NCBI GenBank assembly: GCA_028704435.1
Contig: JAQWFL010000007.1
Span: 1 to 64,000 of the forward strand
Reading direction: 5' to 3'
DNA length: 64,000 nucleotides
Source: Anaerostipes sp.
GTDB lineage: Bacteria > Bacillota > Clostridia > Lachnospirales > Lachnospiraceae
The notes beneath the pieces were generated by a model. The model worked only from the letters and a program-made list of their open reading frames with translations. It did not search any database and was not told the origin of the DNA. Positions 59,903 through 64,000 of the stretch are shown in pieces (position 1 is the stretch's first letter; each line of letters begins with the position of its first letter). The position numbers were made by a program, and so were the translations under genes.

Positions 59903-61282
59903 ATGGAATTTAAAAAGAATCAATTAATAGAAGTAAATATCGATGACATTGGAAATGAAGGAGAGGGTATAGGCCATGTAGATGGATATGCCCTTTTTAT
60001 TAAGGATGCAGTGGTCGGAGATAAGGTACTTGCAAGAATTATAAAGACAAAGAAAAACTACGGATTTGCCAGGGTTGAAGAGATTATAGAACCTTCTTCT
60101 CATCGAGTAGAACCTAAATGCTCTGTGGCACGTCAGTGTGGAGGATGTACTCTTCAGCATTTATCTTATGAAAAGCAGTTAGAGTATAAGTTTAATAAAG
60201 TAAAAAACTGCCTTCAAAGAATCGGGGGCATTCAAGGAATTGAAGATAAAATGGAACCAATTTACGGCATGGACGAGCCATTTTACTATCGAAACAAAGC
60301 ACAGTTTCCAGTGGGATATGATAAAGATGGAAAGCTAGTGACAGGATTTTATGCAGGGCGAAGCCACAATATCATTGACTGCAAAAATTGTGCCATTCAG
60401 CATAAGGTCAACGAAGAAATTCTAACAAAAGTGCTTGGTTACATGGAGAAGCATCATGTTACAGCATATGATGAGAAAAAGCACCAGGGACTTGTGCGAC
60501 ACATTGTAACTCGTGTAGGGTTTGTGACAGGAGAGATTATGGTCTGCCTTGTAGTCAATGGACATAAAAAGGATATTCCAAAGCTAGATGAATTAGTAAC
60601 TTCTTTAAGAGAAATTCAAGGGATGACAAGTATTGTAATTAATTCTAATTTAGAAAAGACCAATCGAATTCTTGGAAATGAAATTCAGGAAGTGTATGGA
60701 AATCCATATATTTATGACTACATTGGAAATGTAAAATATCAAATTGGACCACTTTCTTTCTTTCAGGTAAATCCAGTGCAGACAAAGGTATTATACGAAA
60801 AAGCCTTGGAATATGCCCAGCTTACAGGCGAAGAAACTGTATGGGATTTGTATTGTGGAATTGGAACTATCTCGCTTTTCTTAGCTCAAAAAGCAAAGAA
60901 GGTATATGGTGTGGAAATTGTAAAAGAAGCCATTGACGATGCTAGAATCAATGCAGATATGAATGATATGAAAAATGTAGAATTTTTCGTTGGGAAAGCG
61001 GAACAGGTACTTCCAAGAGAGTATGAAAAACATGGGGTGTATGCAGATGTTATTGTAGTAGATCCACCAAGAAAAGGGTGTGATGGAACCCTTCTTGAGA
61101 CCATGGTCAAAATGGAACCAAAACGAATTGTGTATGTAAGTTGTGATCCAGCGACATTGGCAAGAGATGTAAAAATCCTTGGAGATGAAGGATATGGAGT
61201 TGATAAAATAGCAGTTGTAGATCAATTCAGTCATAGCGGACACGTTGAGAGTGTTGTCTTGATGTCAAGGGTTGACAAATAA
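59903..61282 (+). CDS. rlmD: 23S rRNA (uracil-C5)-methyltransferase, RlmD/RlmCD family
   Basis: A 459-residue RumA-type enzyme. An N-terminal TRAM domain (about 1-60) is followed by iron-sulfur cysteines in CSVARQCGGC plus a later CKNC. The methyltransferase core has DLYCGIGTISLFLAQ for SAM, DPPRKGC and the catalytic SCDPATLARD. In Firmicutes this family makes m5U747 and/or m5U1939. The start is ATG 59903 after GGAAAGAGG; a longer reading frame overlaps the upstream gene and is unlikely. A large hairpin terminator follows. Confidence 0.93.
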   Translation: MEFKKNQLIEVNIDDIGNEGEGIGHVDGYALFIKDAVVGDKVLARIIKTKKNYGFARVEEIIEPSSHRVEPKCSVARQCGGCTLQHLSYEKQLEYKFNKVKNCLQRIGGIQGIEDKMEPIYGMDEPFYYRNKAQFPVGYDKDGKLVTGFYAGRSHNIIDCKNCAIQHKVNEEILTKVLGYMEKHHVTAYDEKKHQGLVRHIVTRVGFVTGEIMVCLVVNGHKKDIPKLDELVTSLREIQGMTSIVINSNLEKTNRILGNEIQEVYGNPYIYDYIGNVKYQIGPLSFFQVNPVQTKVLYEKALEYAQLTGEETVWDLYCGIGTISLFLAQKAKKVYGVEIVKEAIDDARINADMNDMKNVEFFVGKAEQVLPREYEKHGVYADVIVVDPPRKGCDGTLLETMVKMEPKRIVYVSCDPATLARDVKILGDEGYGVDKIAVVDQFSHSGHVESVVLMSRVDK

Positions 61283-61304
61283 AGTGCCGAAGAACGGCTA
61301 AAAT

Positions 61305-61360
61305 AAGGGGTTTCTGGTATTGGGCTGCTGATTGCCGGATGCCTGAAATCCCTTTTCTTT
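61305..61360 (+). terminator. terminator after the rlmD-family gene
   Basis: AAGGGGTTTC (61305-61314) pairs with GAAATCCCTT (61345-61354), and inside it GGTAT with ATGCC and GGC with GCC. The stem runs into TTTTCTTTT. Confidence 0.75.
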
Positions 61361-61397
61361 TATCTGTCAGAATATATCTATCGGAAATTTGATTGAG

Positions 61398-61484
61398 GGT
61401 TGAGTTGACAGGATTGTTTTTTGGTAGGTTGAGTTGATAGGACTGATATTTAGTGGGTTGAGTTGATAGGAGTATTAAGAGGAA
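61398..61484 (+). repeat. three 29-bp tandem direct repeats (iterons)
   Basis: The 16-nt core GGTTGAGTTGAYAGGA occurs at 61398, 61427 and 61456, spaced exactly 29 bp, with unrelated A/T-rich filler between. It lies 24 nt before the GIY-YIG start. Constant spacing of nearly three helical turns suggests an array of protein-binding sites. Confidence 0.9.
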
Positions 61485-61507
61485 AGAGTCAGAAGGGAGA
61501 TATGATA

Positions 61508-62401
61508 ATGGCTGCAAGAGGAAAAAGTATTAATCTGTTTCTTATGGATGGAGAAGCGAATGGGCGAATTAAATGTACATTGGCCAACTGGACTGGCATT
61601 GCATATAAGATTCCAAGAACAGAATTAGAAAAATGTAGAGAACGTGATGACCTTAAACAGAGCGGAGTTTATTTTCTTTTTGGTGCTTCGGATCAGACAG
61701 GAAAAAATGTTGTTTACATTGGGCAAGCAGGTGCCAGAAAGAATGGAGAAGGAATACTTAATAGGTTGCAAGAGCACAAGAGAAATCCAGAGAAGGATTA
61801 TTGGACAGAAGCAATTGTATTTACTACAACAAATAATTCGTTTGGACCTACAGAAATAAGTTACTTAGAGAATCGTTTTTGTAATCTCGCAATGGAAGCT
61901 AATCGTTATGAAGTGAAAAACGGAAATGACCCAACTCTGGGAAATGTCACGGAAGAAAAAGAAAGCGAATTAGAAGAGTTTATCGATTATGCAAGAATCA
62001 TCATGGGTACATTGGGACATAAGGTATTTGTTCCACTTACCGAAAACAAAGTGGAGGATACAAAATCTGATAGTGGTTCGAGGGAAATTAACCTTCAATT
62101 GAAACGAACCATTAAAGGTGTAGGACTAATTGAAGCAGGTGGGAGGCAAACGTCTGAAGGCTTTGTTGTTTTAAAGGGAACTCATATTTCCCCGAATGAC
62201 GATAATACAATTCCTGCAATACTGAGAGAGCAACGAAAAGGGACTGCATTAGATGATAATGGATGCCTTATGGAAGATATACTATTTAATAGCCCATCAT
62301 ATGCAGCTATGTTTGTGTTTGGAAAAAGCGCAAATGGATTGACTTCTTGGAAGACAGAAGATGGAAGAACACTAAAGGAAATTGAACAAGAAGATGAATA
62401 A
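61508..62401 (+). CDS. GIY-YIG nuclease-domain protein with C-terminal DUF4357
   Basis: A 297-residue protein. The GIY-YIG domain (about 45-165) has SGVYFLFG and VYIGQAG as the two-strand signature, then RLQEHKRNPEKDYW with the catalytic arginine/lysine region and YLENRF with the metal-binding glutamate. DUF4357 occupies about 215-295 (GFVVLKGTHIS...SPSYAAMFVFGKSANGLTSW). This pair of domains is common next to type I restriction systems, as here, though its role is not established. ATG 61508 has AGGGAG at proper distance; the ATG at 61502 is too close to it. It is convergent with hsdR. Confidence 0.86.
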   Translation: MAARGKSINLFLMDGEANGRIKCTLANWTGIAYKIPRTELEKCRERDDLKQSGVYFLFGASDQTGKNVVYIGQAGARKNGEGILNRLQEHKRNPEKDYWTEAIVFTTTNNSFGPTEISYLENRFCNLAMEANRYEVKNGNDPTLGNVTEEKESELEEFIDYARIIMGTLGHKVFVPLTENKVEDTKSDSGSREINLQLKRTIKGVGLIEAGGRQTSEGFVVLKGTHISPNDDNTIPAILREQRKGTALDDNGCLMEDILFNSPSYAAMFVFGKSANGLTSWKTEDGRTLKEIEQEDE

Positions 62402-62402
62402 T

Positions 62403-62446
62403 AAAAGAAAGTCCGAACAGATAAGAGCCTGTTCGGACTTTCTTTT
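62403..62446. terminator. bidirectional terminator between the GIY-YIG gene and hsdR
   Basis: A perfect 18-bp stem (62403-62420 with 62429-62446) with an 8-nt loop, T-rich on both sides. It overlaps the hsdR stop codon. Confidence 0.9.
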
Positions 62447-64000
62447 ATTTAGATTGATTGTGTAATTCCTGATAGAGGCGTTCTGCAAGCGCCTTCTGGA
62501 TAATCCGGTATTTGTCTGCATCCATGAATAGCTGTTCGTATGCAGCCATGTTTTCGATATAGGCAGCTTGTGCGGTATCTTCAAAAATAGTTGGGAAAAT
62601 ACTACGTTCGTAAACCTGCTGATCGTTGGATTTGGCAGCTCTTTTTACTTTGGAATCTCGCTTCATCTTGTTGTAGAGAGTATCAACAATAACACGATCA
62701 GATTCAGTGAAATCTCCGAAAAATTCCTCATTGATTTTTTCGATGATTTCTTCAAGAGGAGTGAGTTTTTCCTTTTTGCTACCAGCTTTTTTGGGTTCGG
62801 TAGGTTTCCATTCGCCCGTCTTTTCATCCAGCTCGATAGCACCCTCATAGGTCTTTTCTAAGCGGTAGTATTCCAGTTTGACACGGTTATCAAGGTCAAA
62901 TTCCGGTGCAGGGTCAGCCGGGAGCAATTTGCCAAGGTAAGAACACAGGATGTACTCATTGTGCAATTCTTTATCAAACATTCGTGTAATCTGAGAAATG
63001 TAATTATACCATTTTGCAAAAGCACGAACTTCTCGCCTGAACTGATAACGCTGTTCTTGGTCTAATTTATTGTACTTGTCAGCGATTGGTTTCAATGCAT
63101 TGGAGATTTGCCCCTGTGTTGCATTTGCTTTTCTTACATCTGGGTCAAAGTAAATATTTGCAACGTTTTGGACATCCTCCGATGTATAAACATTCATCCC
63201 GCGAATGATTTTTTGCGTGGTGTAGATTAGGTCAAAGTTGATTTCTTCAGTGAGGCTGGTTTCCTGATAGAACTGCTGGAATGCCTCTTTAATTCTCTCA
63301 ACTGGATTTACAAAATCGAGGATGTAAGTGTCCTCTTTGCCGGGGTAGATTCTATTCACACGGCTAAGAGTCTGAACGGCTTTTACATCTCGAAGTTCTT
63401 TGTCGATAATCATAGTATGCAAAAGTGGCTCGTCAAAACCAGTCTGGTATTTTTCAGCAACAATGAGAATGTTACCTTCATCGTGAAAAACAGCAGCAGT
63501 CTGGCTTTCTTTCACTCGATTTCCGTTACGGTCCACATTCATGCCAGTTTCGGTATATTCTATGCCGTTAGGGTCATCTGGGTCTTTAAGGCTTCCACTA
63601 AAAGCTATCATGATTTCAACATCATCATAGTTATTCGACTCCAAGTAGTGCTTGATTTCATGATAATAGCGAACTGCGGCAAGTCTGGATGCCGTCACTA
63701 CCATCATTTTTCCTTGACCTTGGATTTTCTTTTTTGTTACATCACGGAAGGTCTCAACAATGATAGCAGCCTTTTGCTGAAGATTATGAGGATGCAACTC
63801 CTCGAATCTGCGGATGGTGCGTACTGCTTTGGATGTAGGAACATCCGGATTATCCGGCACATTCTTAGCCAACTTGTAGCACATTTTGTATGTGGTGTAG
63901 TTCGCAAGAACATCCAGAATGAATCCTTCCTCAATAGCCTGTCTCATGGAGTATACATGAAATGGGTGGAAAGAGCCATCTGGTTGAGGCTCGCCAAATA
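62445..64000 (-). CDS. hsdR: type I restriction endonuclease subunit R, C-terminal part
   Basis: The reading frame stays open to the window edge ([20 protein letters not shown] precedes the first internal Met), so the gene is cut by the window; about 518 C-terminal residues are seen. [15 protein letters not shown] is a hallmark of HsdR. The second helicase lobe is present with [28 protein letters not shown] and [24 protein letters not shown], then the helical C-terminal region that binds the methyltransferase. The nuclease and first ATPase lobe should lie beyond 64000. HsdM and HsdS are not in the window. Confidence 0.92.
   Translation of the reverse strand, partial: FGEPQPDGSFHPFHVYSMRQAIEEGFILDVLANYTTYKMCYKLAKNVPDNPDVPTSKAVRTIRRFEELHPHNLQQKAAIIVETFRDVTKKKIQGQGKMMVVTASRLAAVRYYHEIKHYLESNNYDDVEIMIAFSGSLKDPDDPNGIEYTETGMNVDRNGNRVKESQTAAVFHDEGNILIVAEKYQTGFDEPLLHTMIIDKELRDVKAVQTLSRVNRIYPGKEDTYILDFVNPVERIKEAFQQFYQETSLTEEINFDLIYTTQKIIRGMNVYTSEDVQNVANIYFDPDVRKANATQGQISNALKPIADKYNKLDQEQRYQFRREVRAFAKWYNYISQITRMFDKELHNEYILCSYLGKLLPADPAPEFDLDNRVKLEYYRLEKTYEGAIELDEKTGEWKPTEPKKAGSKKEKLTPLEEIIEKINEEFFGDFTESDRVIVDTLYNKMKRDSKVKRAAKSNDQQVYERSIFPTIFEDTAQAAYIENMAAYEQLFMDADKYRIIQKALAERLYQELHNQSK

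Noticed and set aside
61398-61484. CRISPR array
   Set aside because: Only three short repeats with about 13-nt gaps, no spacers of normal length and no cas genes.

Overview
The window comes from an AT-rich, endospore-forming Gram-positive bacterium of the class Clostridia, most likely family Lachnospiraceae. The grounds are the conserved tmk-holB-ricT-methyltransferase-rsmI-abrB order, spore maturation genes spmA/spmB, strong AGGAGG ribosome binding sites, short intrinsic terminators and ATP-type PEP carboxykinase. A gut polyol-using genus such as Anaerostipes or a relative would fit, but the genus is a guess.

Layout. 1-600: the end of a tRNA array (Asp, Val, Thr, Tyr, Phe). 634-6384: a PLP decarboxylase-family gene followed by the replication/RNA-modification operon, with convergent abrB. 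6538-7597: spmA-spmB. 7631-11521 (minus): a likely DUF885 lipoprotein-pckA-marR operon. 11645-13594: metG. 13704-28340: two adjacent, paralogous alditol-type PTS operons, each with GAT-family EIIA/EIIB/EIIC, a class II aldolase and a zinc dehydrogenase. Each has its own PRD regulator; the second also has an iron-dependent FucO-like reductase, and an MFS transporter lies behind the second regulator. 28509-41198: a MerR-family gene diverging from a long operon. That operon holds a four-subunit HcnABC-like amine dehydrogenase, an iron alcohol dehydrogenase, an ornithine-cyclodeaminase-family protein, an NhaC-type antiporter and a PotABCD-type ABC importer. 41294-43075: an EAL-CBS-GGDEF signalling protein. 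43150-44814: tRNA-Gly and a HEAT-repeat RNA methyltransferase. 44936-53553: a six-gene surface-glycan cluster with two polysialyltransferase-like glycosyltransferases, a CMP-sugar synthetase, an aldolase fusion and two HAD/COG5610 relatives. 53671-56362: a frameshifted membrane metallophosphoesterase and a GNAT acetyltransferase. 56417-61282: mutS2, a YhaM-like nuclease and an RlmD-family methyltransferase. 61398-64000: three 29-bp iterons, a GIY-YIG/DUF4357 protein and the 3' part of a type I restriction hsdR that runs off the window.

How the genes work together. The PTS operons appear to import sugar alcohols as phosphates, oxidise them to ketose phosphates, split these with fuculose-phosphate-type aldolases and dispose of the aldehyde by reduction. 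The MerR-controlled operon appears to import a cationic amine- or opine-like compound and oxidise it through a flavin/iron-sulfur complex. The glycan cluster appears to make and polymerise a CMP-activated acidic sugar, with an HMGL-type aldolase where NeuB would be expected.

The most unusual observations are: the glycan cluster without neuB/neuC; the amine-oxidation operon with its textbook MerR promoter and internal hairpins; a 34-nt exact piece of a dehydrogenase gene fused in frame to the MFS transporter's 3' end; a one-base frameshift in the metallophosphoesterase; and three 29-bp tandem repeats in front of the GIY-YIG gene. All functions are read from motifs and context; no database search was run.
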